Assembly: GCA_021030905.1 (NCBI GenBank) | Contig: JAGFMI010000006.1 | Location: 2,108,001 to 2,172,000, forward strand | Reading direction: 5' to 3' | Length of the DNA: 64,000 nt | DNA from: Pyrenula massariospora | Lineage: Eukaryota; Ascomycota; Eurotiomycetes; Pyrenulales; Pyrenulaceae | Part shown: one piece after another, positions 22,600 to 33,998 of the stretch | Layout: each line of letters starts with the position of its first letter | Position numbering within the stretch: position 1 is the first letter of the stretch | The notes under the pieces: generated by a model | What the model saw: the letters and a program-made list of their open reading frames with translations, nothing else | The model's database searches: none | What the model was told of the DNA's origin: nothing | Made by a program: the position numbers and the translations under genes

Positions 22600-24520
22600 G
22601 AGGCATACAGATGGAGCTGCTACGTGGAATCAAGTTTCACATCGGCGGGAGTGTGGAATGGACCCACGCGCCATCCAGGGGATTTAAAGAAAACGCCCAT
22701 GCAAGATGCTAGAATAGCATAATGAGGGATCGTAGCTTTAGTCAACAGAAGGCGGGGAAAGATATGCAATAGCGGCTGCAGACGAACGGAGAATTACCAG
22801 GCTTGATTGGGGTTGTATTTCTGTGATAAGACATGCATTGGGAGATCGGCGCTCAGATCCCGTTTCTTCGAGAGGCGGAAATGTTTTGTCGCTACGGAAG
22901 AGAGATAGTAAGCAGGCCGCCGAGGATCTCAGGGACCATATGTATATCGACGTTTGCTCAGAATGTCCCCCACGGGCGCTCCAATAGTCTGTAGTGACAC
23001 GAAAAAACGGTCAGAAAAGCGCGGGTGCGGATTCATTTCTCAAGCCAGCCAAGGGCCTTTTAGGCGCCAGCGGAGCGGATGGGTCTGGGTAGGCTCTGCG
23101 GTTCGGTGAATCATGGGTTAGTCGAACAAGATGCTGGCATTCCTTCGATGGTCCCGCAGGCTCGTGCTCAGCGATCCTTGCCCAGTGCCCAACGCCACCC
23201 CAGAATCGCGGAAGGCTTGCATGTGACAGGCCAGAACCGTTTTTGTGTCGCCATTGACTCTTCTCCAATTTACCCATTCGGGCTTTCACGCGGACCGTCA
23301 AGCCCGCCGGTGCCATACTGGAGGCACCAAGTAACTTGTTGGGGTTGTTCCTCTTGCTGCTAGCGACGCAAGAGCAGTCAGTCTCGGCGCTCGTTGCGCT
23401 GTGGGTCCTCTGGCTCCCGAGCAATTGACGTATTTACGGGCGGCGCACCTAGCCGTTCTGGCCCCTCTAGCTAGGCTCCCCAGTAGGGCGGACAGTCAAG
23501 ACACGCCGTGCCCAGGCCGGTGACGAAAGGCCAGGGTAGGAGTCGAGTTCAGAGAGCAATTTCCGACGACTGAAGATCCATGCCGCCTGCAAGTCGTTTT
23601 CGACGACGATTTCAGTCAGGAGCTGTGACGCGGTGGAGGAGAATGGCTAGGGAGGGATCGACTCTAAGGTGTTTGGGCGTTGAACCTTGAAGACCGTTAG
23701 AGGTTAGGATCGAGATTGATGAAGTGCGTGCAAACTGAAAGACCGCCCTCTAGAGCACTCGACGGTGAGAGGAATCTTGGGAGCATCCTTCCGCTGACCT
23801 CGTGCATCGTCGACCATTGATATGCATCGGGTGTCGGAGGAGTTGAAGCTTTATCCATCTGCTTATTCTTGCGGTTATACTCGCTCGGCGTAGATATTAC
23901 TGTCTTGGGTATTGTTTGGCGGTCAGTGATTGGCACTCCCCGAGGAAAGCTCCGCCTAGGGGTCCCTCTTGCCCTGCGGTGGGTGGTTCTTGCCTGCTCC
24001 AGGCGGTCGGCGAGTGCCTCCGCATGCCGAAAGCGGCGTAGTCGAGCCCCAGCGCTGTCCGTCATTCGGCCCTAAATCAGCGAACCCCGCCGCTTATTGG
24101 CGCTTTCTTATCAGCGACCGGGGGCCCCCTTTGACTTTCAGATGATGGCGGGGCGCCGGTCGTCCCCAATAATTTTCTGGTGTCGCATGTCCTTTCCTCC
24201 ACAGCATTGACTGTCTCCTATCGCAACACCACCGCCTCTACCTTACTCTCCTCTGCTCTCCACTCCTCTACCCTTCTTCCCCGTGCTTCCTATTTTTGTT
24301 TTATATCAAAGCCCTGCTGAAGATCCCACAGCGATTCTGGGCTTCATCATCGTTGCGGCTCCGTTACCTTTAGAAGCTCCCCCCCGGCATTACCCCGATC
24401 GGAGAAACGATGATAGCGGCGACTGCAGCTGTCGTGTGACGAGCGTTGAGAATACCCCCTCCCCAGTTCGATTTTCTTCGGGCCCGCGTGCCTGCACGAC
24501 CACCCGCTTGCTTGCCTCTT
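22600..24520. other. Intergenic upstream of FYVE gene
   Basis: Nearly 2 kb with no supportable gene. ORFs on both strands (for example 23011-23424 and 23697-24065, minus) are Arg/Pro/Ser-rich without domain or splice structure. The final 350 bases are C/T-rich with several cctctnc runs and are likely the FYVE gene promoter and leader. Confidence 0.5.
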
Positions 24521-25497
24521 ATGGCCATGACCCTCAATTTCGCCAGTGAGAGACAGATTCTCCCGAACCCCCATCAACCGTGGTATCAAACCGCCCAACC
24601 ATCACCGGCCCAGTCCACATCAGATAGCTCCCCAACTTCGCCGCGCCTGCAGAGCCACCTGCCGCACCAGCTTCCACACCAACATCGTCAGCTGCGGCCT
24701 CCGAAGACTCCGTTATATGTGCCTGCTGTTTTACGCGTGACAGAGCCTCCAGTAAAGCACTCTCCGCCAACCCCACCAGAATCTAAGAATGGGTCATTTG
24801 AGATACTAGACGATGGTGCAAGTTTAGAAGCTCTGCTAAGTCAAGATCCCAATGCGAAGGGACAACAGTCTAAGTTGGATTTGGCTCTGCAACGAGAGGT
24901 ACTGGCAGGACGAGAAGAACTCGGCGAGGTGACTGGAAGCCCGAAACGGGACCATTGGAGGGTAAGTCTCTCATATACTGATCAGTCTCGTTTGTGGAGA
25001 TCGTCGACCGATACTTTGAATCACTAACATTGCCAAGCCTGATTCTGCGTCGCCAACCTGCGACTCTCCGGTGTGTCGTGCTTCTTTTGGAATATTCACC
25101 AGGAGGCATCACTGCAGGCATTGCGGGTAAGAGAGAGAACCACAGCATACGTGCGTTTAGGCGGAGGGCTAATTTTACGTCTCTACGTTGCAGCCACGTT
25201 TTCTGCTCCGTTCACTCACCTCGGACAATCCCTCTTGATCAAGACGCTCAGTTCCACCCGGACGGTGAACCATCTCGTGCCTGCGAACACTGCTGGCGGG
25301 CATACCAGAGATGGGAGGTGGCTCGAAAACTTCGAAAATCACACAAACGGACCGAATCTGGGAATTCTGCCTGGACGGCGATCAGCGGGAGCACGCCGTC
25401 AACTCCGATTACCGCTCTATCTCGACAGTCCGCTACAGCTGAAGAACTCGGAGGCAGCTCGCCGTCTCCAAAGGGTTGGCAATGGTCTACCTTCTAA
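24521..25497 (+). CDS. FYVE zinc-finger protein
   Basis: Exons 24521-24961, 25038-25126 and 25194-25497 give 277 aa. The second and third exons join to form a FYVE finger at about residues 148-215: CDSPVC, the signature TRRHHCRHCG, then HVFCSVHS and a final CEHC pair. The R(R)HHCR motif binds phosphatidylinositol 3-phosphate, so the protein should sit on endosomal or vacuolar membranes. The first Cys pair is spaced C-x4-C rather than C-x2-C. The N-terminal 145 residues and the tail are Pro/Ser/His-rich and disordered. I chose ATG 24521 because the in-frame extension upstream has no ATG. It could relate to small Pib-type FYVE proteins, but no orthologue is asserted. Confidence 0.88.
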
Positions 25498-25767
25498 ATT
25501 TTCTGTCCCTTTGACGTGTCTGAAAGAGTGGCATCCAGTCGATCTAGCGATTATAGATGGTGTTTTGGTGAAAATCTAGGTTAATAGACTTTAAAGCGTA
25601 GGCGTTCTGGATGGTGACCTGATAAAGCTGGGTGGGGCTTTATAACATTGCTAGCATTTGCTTTACTTTCTTTCCTCCGCGAATTTTGAGAGCATTCTTT
25701 CTTGGCAAGCAGGGCTTGTGACGGCAAGATAATTGGGTCGAACCAATATTAGCCAGCTACCAGAGCT

Positions 25768-26349
25768 TCATCGTCTAATTTCAATCCGCTTCCACATACC
25801 AAGATGCAAAACACCTTCTTCCTCCCATTGACCAAGCCTAGGATCCGCTATGAAACCAATTTTTTCATACAACTTCTCAACAGAGGATTGCGCGTAAACT
25901 AGGACCAACCCTCTCCAACCGTGGCCAATATCTTCAGGATGGTCTGTGGCCCAGCTAAGAGCGGTTTCCGGGAGCAATCTTCCCAGACCCTTCCCCCGAG
26001 CCGCAGCCTTGACGGCAACTCGCGAGAGCTTGATGTATGGTTCCTGTAGCTCATCTAGAAAGCCATTTGGGTGAGGATGATGAGGTGGAGGGGCCAGCCG
26101 TATCACGCCGACCGGCTGTGAGTCGTCGTAGAAAACCCATTGCCAGCTTCTAGGGTCATCCTCATCAAGCTCGCTCTCGAGCGAGAAGCCCTGTTCGGTG
26201 CAGAAGACCTCCTCCCGGACATTGACAGCATCGAGGAAGACTTGAGGAGTTGTCTCTTTGTGCTGTTTGTAGATTTGATTGATATCCTGTCCAGGAGGGG
26301 CTTGGCATTTGGTTGTCAACATGGATGATTGTCGTAATTGCAAGGTCAA
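25768..26349 (-). CDS. GNAT-family N-acetyltransferase
   Basis: Single exon, 193 aa; a second start ten codons in (MLTTK) is possible. The central region reads as a GNAT fold: a beta strand with VFYDDSQPVGVIRLAP, then IKLSRVAVKAAARGKGLGRLL, which contains the acetyl-CoA pyrophosphate-binding R-G-K-G-L-G loop (Q/RxxGxG/A), then an alpha helix and SSVEKLYEKIGFIAD near the C-terminus. The order resembles ElaA/glucosamine-phosphate acetyltransferase-like fungal proteins. The substrate is unknown. It is divergent from the Rcm1 gene, with which it shares about 500 bp of upstream DNA. Confidence 0.85.
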   Translation of the reverse strand: MTLQLRQSSMLTTKCQAPPGQDINQIYKQHKETTPQVFLDAVNVREEVFCTEQGFSLESELDEDDPRSWQWVFYDDSQPVGVIRLAPPPHHPHPNGFLDELQEPYIKLSRVAVKAAARGKGLGRLLPETALSWATDHPEDIGHGWRGLVLVYAQSSVEKLYEKIGFIADPRLGQWEEEGVLHLGMWKRIEIRR

Positions 26350-26845
26350 CCCTTGCTATAAATAGTGTCTCCTGCAGAGGAGAAGAGAAGAATTATCGAG
26401 TAAGGGCAGGTCAAGAGACGCTCTTGGGTATTGCAGGAGTCTTCCTCCAGAGTAACAGAGAGTGCGAAGACTTCCAGGACCAAGTTCTAGCACCTCCTTA
26501 AAGACCTGCGAAGGTAAGTAGATACCGTAATAAAATTTTCTTGTTCAGAAATGGAGCAGCGCCTTTTGACAATCGACTGACTAAACATATAAATCAAGCA
26601 AAAGTTTAAAGACAAATCGCCCATTCTGTACAACCATTTCCATGCATTATTCGCGGCAGTGATGACTTAACGTCTTTCTCAGCCTGAAATTACTGACTTC
26701 AAACTGCTGATGCCGCACAAATACCTGAAGTCCACGGTGTATTGCACTTCAAAGTAGTTGGTGAAATACTTGCCTATCCCGCTTCACCGTGTGTAAAACT
26801 GGCCTTATCGGGGTTTAAAAAAATCTTAATCTCCTCTGTTTTCCG
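26350..26845. promoter_or_regulatory. Shared upstream region of GNAT and RCM1
   Basis: Head-to-head intergenic region of 496 bp. Short ORFs are present but nothing gene-like. It must contain both promoters; no discrete element stands out. Confidence 0.5.
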
Positions 26846-28512
26846 ATGTCTCTTTACAACGAAGCAGCATCTCTACTCAATGCTGCACAGTCAAGGGAGG
26901 GATCTCTCAAATCTCGCATCTTTAAAAGCGAAAGACCCGTCAAATCCAACCCCACACTCCTCTACGCCCTAATCTCAGAAACCTCTAAATGGAATACCGT
27001 GCTCAAGGAAGTGGTGGAGAACTCGGATATCCTTTCATTGGAGCCAAAGGTCTGCGGGTCGATCCCAATCGTTGGTCTGCTACGAACTGACATCAGCTCA
27101 ATGGATAGCTGACACCAACTACCTCACTTCTTCTCGTCCAGGACCTTCTGATCTCTAAGCGTGGCATTGCAGCTCCTCAAAACCATCCGCTTAGGCTCGC
27201 TGTCGAGAGGCACAAGGCTCGCTTGCAGGCCGAACTGACACGCGCTCGGCTGCGGAGAGGTGCTGCTAGTCTTGCGGCGCTGAAGGAGACGCTGCAAGAC
27301 GAAAAGACTACTGTATATACTGATAAGGAGACTGTGCAATGGGTTCGAATCAATACCATCAAAAGCAGCCTGGATCAGCAACTCTCCACGACCTTGAAAG
27401 GCTTCTGCCAAGTTGAAAGGCTGTCAGAGCTTGAGAGGGAAGAGCCTAAGAAATACCGTCCTGACGAACATATTCCTGACCTTATTGCCTTACCAGCCTC
27501 TGCGGGCATCACTAAAACACAATCATATTGCCGTGGAGAGTTGATTTTGCAAGACAAAGCTTCCTGTTTCCCAGCGTATCTTCTCCTCGGATCTGAATCT
27601 CACGACTATGGCAATCTTCTCGACGCCTGTGCGGCACCAGGGAACAAGACCACCCATCTAGCCATGCTGAGAGAACAGCGTCTTGGAAACGCTCGAGAAG
27701 ATGGGACTTGGGAGTCTACTAGAATTTTTGCCTGTGAGCGTGATCATGAGCGGAGCGCGACTCTGACCAAAATGGTGAGACTTGCTGGCGCGAATGACGC
27801 TGTGATGGTGCTCGCCGACCAGGACTTCCTCGCTCTCAATCCTAAGCACCATCGATTCGCAAACGTGACGCACTTGTTGCTTGATCCTAGCTGCTCCGGT
27901 AGCGGGATTACAGGACGGGAGAATATGCCAGACTTAGCCCTGCCATCTTTGCCAGAAAAGATAGGATCTCGCTCTATAGAGGGTCAGCCTTCTAAAAAGC
28001 GGAAAGCGAAGTCTCCAGCCGACTTGGTACGGCAGGACTCAAAAGCTGCTTACAAAGTTGGAACCAACTCATCGTACTCGGTAGACGAAAGCCGACTGCG
28101 AAAGTTGTCCAACCTCCAGACCCACATTATAGAACACGCGTTCTCTTTTCCTGCTGCAACCCACATCACATACTCAACTTGTTCTGTTCACGTGACCGAG
28201 AATGAAAGCGTTGTCGCGAGAGCACTGAATTCAGAGCAAGCAAAGAAGAGGGGATGGAGGGTAATGAGGAGAAGTGAACAACCGCCTGGCTTGATAAAAT
28301 GGTCTATTAGAGGCGTCAGCGAAGATCATGGCCTGACGGAGGAAGAGATCGAAGCATGCATACGCTGCGATCCTGGTGGTCGAGAGAAGACAATAGGTTT
28401 CTTTGTGTGCGGGTTTAGGAGAGGCACCATGGAAGAAAGTGATGGTGAGGATGGCACCCAAAAAGAAGAGAACGATGACGAACAGTGGGAGGGCTTTAGA
28501 GACTCCGAATAA
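26846..28512 (+). CDS. RCM1: 25S rRNA (cytosine-C5) methyltransferase, Rcm1/NSUN5 type
   Basis: Exons 26846-27049 and 27109-28512 give 535 aa. SAM-dependent RNA m5C methyltransferase of the NOL1/NOP2/sun family. Visible are the SAM motif DACAAPGNKTTHLA (about residue 240), the motif IV PSC-type loop LLDPSCSGSG (Cys330) and the catalytic TC motif in TYSTCSVHVTENE (Cys426). The insertion between them (SKKRKAKSP and following) is a Lys-rich nuclear or nucleolar stretch common in fungal Rcm1. The N-terminus (SLYNEAASLLNAA) also fits Rcm1/NSUN5, which methylates a single large-subunit rRNA cytosine. The intron donor AAG-gtctgc is weak but phase 0 and frame continuity support it. The acidic C-terminal tail is low-complexity. 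Confidence 0.93.
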
Positions 28513-28688
28513 TGAAAAGTGTCTATTCGGCCTATGTTTTACAATATGAAGGCGCTGGCTCACCCCTCAAAAGTCCTCCGAACACCTTGCGAAGCCAGAA
28601 CTCATGCTTCCAACCAACCTCCCAGAATACGAAGAGTTTAGGTTATTCGTGGGAAGTACAGATGAATATCATATCATCCACTTTCAAC

Positions 28689-29336
28689 TCAGCTCTTCTG
28701 CTCATTCTCTCTCTCGTCCAGCATGATGACCATGGCCACGATGATCGCCATGTCCATACCGGGTGCCACTACAATATTATACGTCTGTTGGCCTCCTATG
28801 AGTTCACGAGCATTCCACCTGTCCCTTCGAATCATTGCGACAGGCATCTCCCCGAGATTTTGACTTGTGATCGTGGCCTGAGAGTCGAAGAAATTCCCTT
28901 TCATGAAAAGATTCTCTTCGCCGCCACTCAGTGTGTTTTTGAACTTGCCATTGGCTTTGGAGTGTAGGACTTTATTTGTGATCGTCAGCCATGGCGCCGA
29001 AGGAATGGGAAATGATTACGTACGACTGAACTTTCCCTCCAGCTCGAAGAATCTGTTCCCACTTGGATCCTCAGCATAGTAATTCCGATGGATGCTCAAA
29101 TGATGCTTGCGGATCGAGAGTAAGTGGTTGCCCTGCATATCTCGTAGTTCCTTTCGGCCACTTAGGGAAAAAGCATGGCCTTCGACCTTAAAGATCGGCT
29201 GTCCTTGGACGTTTTTGATGTCGAAAGAGTCGCCGGAGAGGGAAAGCAGTTTCTCCTTCACAACCAGTGTTTCAGGTCCTCGAGCGACATAGTTTTGAAA
29301 GACGCCGACAGGTTTTGGAAGAGGTTGAAGTGCCAT
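28689..29336 (-). CDS. LURP-one-related / tubby-like domain protein
   Basis: Exons in transcript order are 29336-29024 and 28969-28689, giving 197 aa. The intron has a strong gtacgt donor. The protein is almost entirely one LOR (DUF567) domain of alternating beta strands: LVVKEKLLSLSGDSFDIKNV, IFKVEGHAFSLSGRKELRD, LLSIRKHHLSIHRNYY, then MKGNFFDSQATITSQN and YNIVVAPGMDMAIIVAMVIM as the central hydrophobic helix. LOR proteins share the tubby C-terminal fold; their biochemical role is not settled. I start at the internal ATG (29336) because the upstream in-frame extension is not conserved-looking. It is convergent with RCM1 with only 176 bp between stops. Confidence 0.88.
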
Positions 29337-30155
29337 CTTGAATCGTGGGTGGACGTTGGTGCGTAAGAGATGTTTGAGGTGGGATGAAGCAAGTCTTTTA
29401 TTACTGAGAGCTATGATAATATACTGGTACAGGCTGTGCTTTCTTCTGTCAGCTATCAAAGCTTGTTTAGCGCAGGATCATGCCCCTCCTCGCATTATGA
29501 CGGATCATTGATGACTGGTCTAGCCAGAGTTTGGAACAGCCATTTACTATAACAGGGGAGGCGCGACCACACGTCCAATTGACGCCGTTGGCCAAGACAT
29601 CCATCGTTGCAAGAATACATTCCAGTGTCTGCCAAGTGAGTAAGAAATGGGGCGCAGTCACCGCAGAGTCCGACTGGGGGCCATCCCAAGACTTGGGTCT
29701 CGTTGCAAATTTCCTGAAGGAGCAATAAGCCTGAGATTGGGCTATGCCTCGGGCCTTCAGGCACGATTCCATTTTGAGGCATTGCTGATGATCTTGCGAA
29801 ATTTGGGGGGAGAGCCTCTGGGCATTTACGAAGATCTTGACAAAGCTTGGAACATAGCAATCGTAGATGTTGTCATACGTATAGGTAGGTAAGTGACGTT
29901 GATGTGGAAATGATTGAGAGCTTAGGCTGAGCCTCGCGAACCTCTCTACGCACGGACCATATCGTATCGACGCTGACCACAGCCTTGTCAGTTTTCCCAC
30001 CTTCAGCCTTGCTGATCAGTCTTCCTCCTAACACTTACCAAGTTGGGATCAACTCTACACAACCTGACCTTGACGAATTGGCGACTCCGTCTCTCGAATC
30101 TGGATTCGTAAACCCTTAGCTTTCCTTGGTCAAGTCTTGTTCATAATCTTCCACC
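29337..30155. promoter_or_regulatory. Upstream region between LURP-one-like gene and PRP18
   Basis: Head-to-head region of 819 bp. Minus-strand ORFs at 29467-30000 and 29495-29860 overlap in different frames and carry no domain, signal peptide or convincing splice sites, so I do not call a gene. It presumably holds both promoters. Confidence 0.5.
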
Positions 30156-31303
30156 ATGGACTTCGCCAAATTAATGTCCGCGCAAATCTCCAAGTCCAAA
30201 TCCACCCCATCATCTACGTCCACCGAGCAAAAATTTACTAAGCGCGCCGACATCGAATCCTCCCGCCAAGCAGCCTACGCGGCGAAACAAGACGCTCTCG
30301 AAGCCGAGCGCGATGCACGTGCCGCGAAGAAACGTAAACTTGAGGAGGAAGACGCCGAACGCAATAGAATAAGGGAGGAGAAGAAACAGCGGCTGGCAGA
30401 GGAGAGCAAAAAGCGGAGGGAAGAAGAAGAGAAGGAACAGGAGAGGAAGAGAAGGAAGAGGCTGGGTCTGCCTGACCTTGAGGAGAAGGCTACGAATGGC
30501 GAGGAGGGAATGCTGCTGCTAGAAGGAGAGGAGGATATTCCGGAGGAGGAACTAGTTGCAAAGCTAAGAGCTAGAAGCGAACCGGCGGTGCTTTTCGGAG
30601 AAACCCACAATGCTAGATTGAGACGTTACAAAAAGCTAGTCAAGCGCGCAGAGACGCCACAGCAACAGATGAGCAACGGGCCGATTCCGACATCCCTCGA
30701 ACTCGTGCCAGAAGTCGACATGAAAATCCCAGAGAAACTTCCTGGAAAGGCGACTCCTGAGCGAACCTATGTCTTCCGGCAACTTGCTAGCTACTTCAAC
30801 ATGGTCCTACGGGAATGGGAAATTGCGCTTGCCAGACGAGATCAGGAAGTGAAAGAGTCTTTTCAGGGGAAAGCGGCGCATATGGCGATGGTTCAGACCA
30901 GAGACAACTTGAAGCCTTTATTTAGGAAATTTGAGTTGGGCGATGTTGAAGACGGTATTTTGGAACCTGTTCTGGACATTGTCAGGTGCGCACAGGAGAG
31001 GCGGTACGTTGATGCAAATGATGGGTACTTGAGATTGTCTATTGGAAAGGCGTAAGTCTCTCACTCTTTGCCCACCTCTCCTAATCTACGGTCCTGACAT
31101 AATGTAGAGCTTGGCCCATCGGCGTGACCATGGTGGGCATTCACGAGCGCTCCGCAAGAGAGAAGCTTCACGAGTCCGACAAGAATCAAGCACATATCAT
31201 GAGCGACGAGATTACAAGAAAGTTTCTACAGAGCATCAAACGGTGCCTGAGCTTTGCCCAGACTCGCTGGAAACCGCATGATCAGCTCCAGCTTATGGGT
31301 TGA
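30156..31303 (+). CDS. PRP18: Pre-mRNA splicing factor Prp18
   Basis: Exons 30156-31051 and 31108-31303 give 363 aa. The N-terminus has the PRP4-like (SFM) motif region with an extended Arg/Lys/Glu coiled coil (about residues 25-110), then the segment EPAVLFGETHNARLRRYKKL typical of Prp18. The C-terminal five-helix Prp18 domain starts at about residue 205 (TYVFRQLASYFNMVLREWE) and includes the conserved loop GNNPW-like block seen here as YLRLSIGKAAWPIGVTMVGI. Prp18 acts with Slu7 in the second step of splicing at the U5 snRNP. The intron falls inside the conserved loop, as the protein crosses from exon 1 (SIGK) to exon 2 (AWPIGV). Confidence 0.95.
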
Positions 31304-31518
31304 TCTAGCATTAAGGGACGTACCAAGCTTCGGTTACTGCTTATATCTTACAGGCATGTTTTGCAAATATGAGCACATGCTCACGGCACATATTCCATAC
31401 TTCTCGGTTTGACTGAGCACCAGGTGGCTGTTTCCACTATATGTTCACCGTCGCTAATTTAGAGATTTGACCTCAAGCGATCGATCAGATCTACTTATTC
31501 GACGTTCGAGCCAACGAC

Positions 31519-32462
31519 CTACTTTTGTTGGTACGCCTCCCCGATGCCTCTCTGTACTGCTGGCCGTGCAGCGATACGGTCAATCCACTTGAGAAGATGT
31601 GGGAACTCTTTCATTTCTTCTGAAGTGAATCCGCTCCTCTCCCAGCCCTTAATCCATGGCCAAGTCTTGATGTCGGCGACCGAATACTTGCCTTTGCCAT
31701 TGCCAGCTAGGTAGTCCCGGGGCTCACCGGTGTATTTACCCGACAGCCGAATTTCTAGCACGCCATAGACACGCAGCGTCTCGTTATGAAATCTCGCAAT
31801 GGCGTCTATATTGTTATCAGCGCCTTGAACGTTTTCCATGGGGATGGATCACTTACAAGGAATCTTTTCAGGGGCAGCCCTGGCAAAATGGTTCGTGTTG
31901 CCTTGGTAAGGAGCGCCTAATCGGGCTTGAGCAGTGTTCCGTCGTATTATATCGATGAGACATACCAGAACCATGCCAGAAGAACAGCCATTGCAGGCAC
32001 TCATTGCGCTCCCATTCATCTTTGAATCCAAATTCGTCGTTCTTGTCCGCAAACTTCAACAAATAGAGCATCTCTGCGCTCGTCTCGTGGACAGGGAACG
32101 GAGGAGACCTCGTGTTGTCGATGATAATGGGAATCCGGCCTTTGAGATAGGGATGTGAGCATTGAGTTTGAGAGGAAAGAAAGCTAGGTACATCTTACCA
32201 TTGGGATCGAGTCTGAGGAACCATTCTTTTTTCTGCTCATTGGTCATAATGTTGATCAATGTTGTCGTCCATTGCGTGCCGTAGATATCTTTTAGCTCCT
32301 CTAGGAGGACTTGCACTGCTTGACCATTCGGTGTGTTTTGGGTGACCATATGTATCCCCTGAGCATGGTCAGCCAATACCTTTTCCCCCTGAGGAATTGG
32401 GATCCTACCTTTGCATTCTTCACGTCGGCCGGCGTCTCGTCGATGTACAGGCTGTGCGACAT
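31519..32462 (-). CDS. Glutathione S-transferase, Ure2-like
   Basis: Five exons in transcript order: 32462-32409, 32358-32199, 32139-31966, 31925-31857 and 31805-31519, giving 247 aa. The thioredoxin-fold N-terminal domain runs from VTQNTPNGQAVQVLLEEL to IPIIIDNTRSPPFPVHETSA, where the proline-containing strand and the E-S/T-A glutathione-binding turn are visible. The alpha-helical C-terminal domain contains GNTNHFARAAPEKIP, YAIARFHNETLRVYGVLE and the conserved YSVADIKTWPWI helix. This arrangement is that of Ure2p/GTT-type fungal GSTs used in detoxification. Four small introns were set by phase; each joins cleanly. The upstream in-frame extension lacks an ATG. Confidence 0.9.
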
Positions 32463-32848
32463 GTTGGGCGAATAGGATGCTGTACCGTACAAAGATGATT
32501 AGTGAACAAAGGAAAAGAAAAGGAAGGAAAACAGCTCTAGCGTGTATGAAACCTTTTAAAGGTACCTGCTTTTAGAAGCATCATCATTTCTGCAGCGTAT
32601 TGCTAATCAACGTCCTCGCTGCCCCGCGTCTCCACATTCCGCCATCTCCAAATCCGAAATCTGCCCCTCGTCAGCCAAGCCTCGCAGCGGGCCAGGAACG
32701 CTCGGGCCAAGTTGAGGCCGAAAACAAAATATCGAAAAATCTAGCGTGTCAAAGAGACCACATCCAACAAACACAACATGCCGTGATCACACTGACCTAG
32801 TCTAAAGATTATAACTGGTCTCCCTTACACTGATCTTCCTGCGCCCCC
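32463..32848. promoter_or_regulatory. Shared upstream region of GST and SAP18
   Basis: Head-to-head gap of 386 bp between the GST start (minus) and the SAP18 start (plus). No gene or clear element is seen; both promoters must lie here. Confidence 0.55.
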
Positions 32849-33631
32849 ATGGCAGCTCCCTCGAAAGCCATCGACCGCCAAACCACCACCCCCTTCCACC
32901 TCAAGCTCTTCTACCGCTCCAATGCCTTCCACACCCTCAGCGACTTCCCCATCCCCACCCCCTCCGACCCAACCCCACCATTACCCTCCCACCTCCAAAT
33001 CTACACCTGGCCCAACTGCTCCCTCCGCGAACTCGCTCACCTCCTCACCAGCGCCCTCCCCTCCCTCCTCCCCTCCCCCTCCATCGGCACCCGCCTCTCC
33101 TTCCGCCTCGTCTACCCGGACACCAGACCCCCGCCCCCCGGCGCCCTAGACGCCAAGGGCCGCTACATCAGCAAGGAGATGGGCTCGGTGGTCGTCGCGC
33201 CGGACGGCGACGCCGATGCGGCCATGAACGGGGATGCGGCGACTAGCGGAGGCAGCGCGCTAAACATCCGGGGCGAGGACGCGGACAAGACGCTGCAGGA
33301 TCTGCGGTTCATCGTGGGCGACTATGTGGATGTCGCGGTCTTTCCGCCGCTGGGGGATGGGAGTGTGGCGCCTGGGGTGAGGGGGACGGGGTTTGGGGGG
33401 CGAGGAGGGGCGCCGCCGCCGAGGGAGAATGGGTATTCGAGCCGGGGGAGGGGAGGGTATGTGGGTGGTGGGGGGAGGGGTGGATATGGAGGAGGGGGAG
33501 GCTTTGGGAGAGATGCTGGTGGAAACATGCCGAGTGGGGAGTGGAGGAGAGGGGAGCGGCTACCAGATGCGGGTGGGTATGGCGGTGGAAGGGGTTACGA
33601 TGGGAGGAGAGGGAGGGGGAGAGGCTACTGA
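32849..33631 (+). CDS. SAP18-like protein with RGG tail
   Basis: Single exon, 260 aa. Residues about 15-165 match the SAP18 fold: TPFHLKLFYRSNAFHTLSDF, QIYTWPNCSLRELAHLLTSA, then a strand SFRLVYPDT, KGRYISKEMGSVV and KTLQDLRFIVGDYVDVAVFPP. SAP18 is a subunit of Sin3-histone deacetylase and of the ASAP/PSAP exon-junction-associated complexes. The C-terminal 80 residues are an Arg-Gly-Gly-rich tail typical of RNA-binding or arginine-methylated regions. The base composition is strikingly polar: the coding strand is C-rich in the first half and G-rich in the second, reflecting Pro/Ser/Leu then Gly/Arg codons. Confidence 0.9.
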   Translation: MAAPSKAIDRQTTTPFHLKLFYRSNAFHTLSDFPIPTPSDPTPPLPSHLQIYTWPNCSLRELAHLLTSALPSLLPSPSIGTRLSFRLVYPDTRPPPPGALDAKGRYISKEMGSVVVAPDGDADAAMNGDAATSGGSALNIRGEDADKTLQDLRFIVGDYVDVAVFPPLGDGSVAPGVRGTGFGGRGGAPPPRENGYSSRGRGGYVGGGGRGGYGGGGGFGRDAGGNMPSGEWRRGERLPDAGGYGGGRGYDGRRGRGRGY

Positions 33632-33998
33632 AGATCTGACAAGTGCAAAAACGTGGATGAAAACCTGGCAAAATCGAGCATGCTACCTTTACTTTCTCAA
33701 GCTTTGCAATGTAGAAACGTCCTTCAGACGAGACTAAGTGTCAGAAGTCGTGGCGCGTCTAATGTACGCCAGACCGGTGGAATGCTAACAATCGAATGCG
33801 TCACGACTTCTGACACCCAGCATCGTGGAGAGGATTTCTGCTCAAGGATTCAAGGTGCTAGGTGTTGTCAAAGGTTTCAAACCTTTTTGCTATGCAATGG
33901 ATATTGTAACAGGCTTACTACAACTAGGGCAGGACCAATTTTCGAGCCTTTAATACAGCGGTGCTGGTGATGGAGAATGAGACGTCTCAACCTTCTAC
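33632..33998. other. Intergenic, SAP18 to LEA-like gene, with MITE copy B
   Basis: 367-bp convergent gap. Its main content is the hairpin element at 33738-33816. The rest is unremarkable 3' flank of SAP18 and of the minus-strand LEA-like gene. Confidence 0.6.
33738..33816. mobile_element. MITE-like hairpin element, copy B
   Basis: Perfect 15-bp terminal inverted repeats GTGTCAGAAGTCGTG at 33738-33752 and 33802-33816, continuing imperfectly inward. The internal part matches copy A (taatgtacgcc ... aatgctaaca). It has 79 bp with no coding capacity. Clear target-site duplications are not seen. Confidence 0.7.

Noticed and set aside
27340-27360. gggttcgaatcaatacc resembling a tRNA T-arm
   Set aside because: It lies inside the conserved Rcm1 coding frame and has no matching acceptor or anticodon arms nearby.
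29467-30000. 177-aa minus-strand ORF upstream of PRP18
   Set aside because: Overlaps other ORFs in different frames, no recognisable domain, and occupies a head-to-head promoter region.
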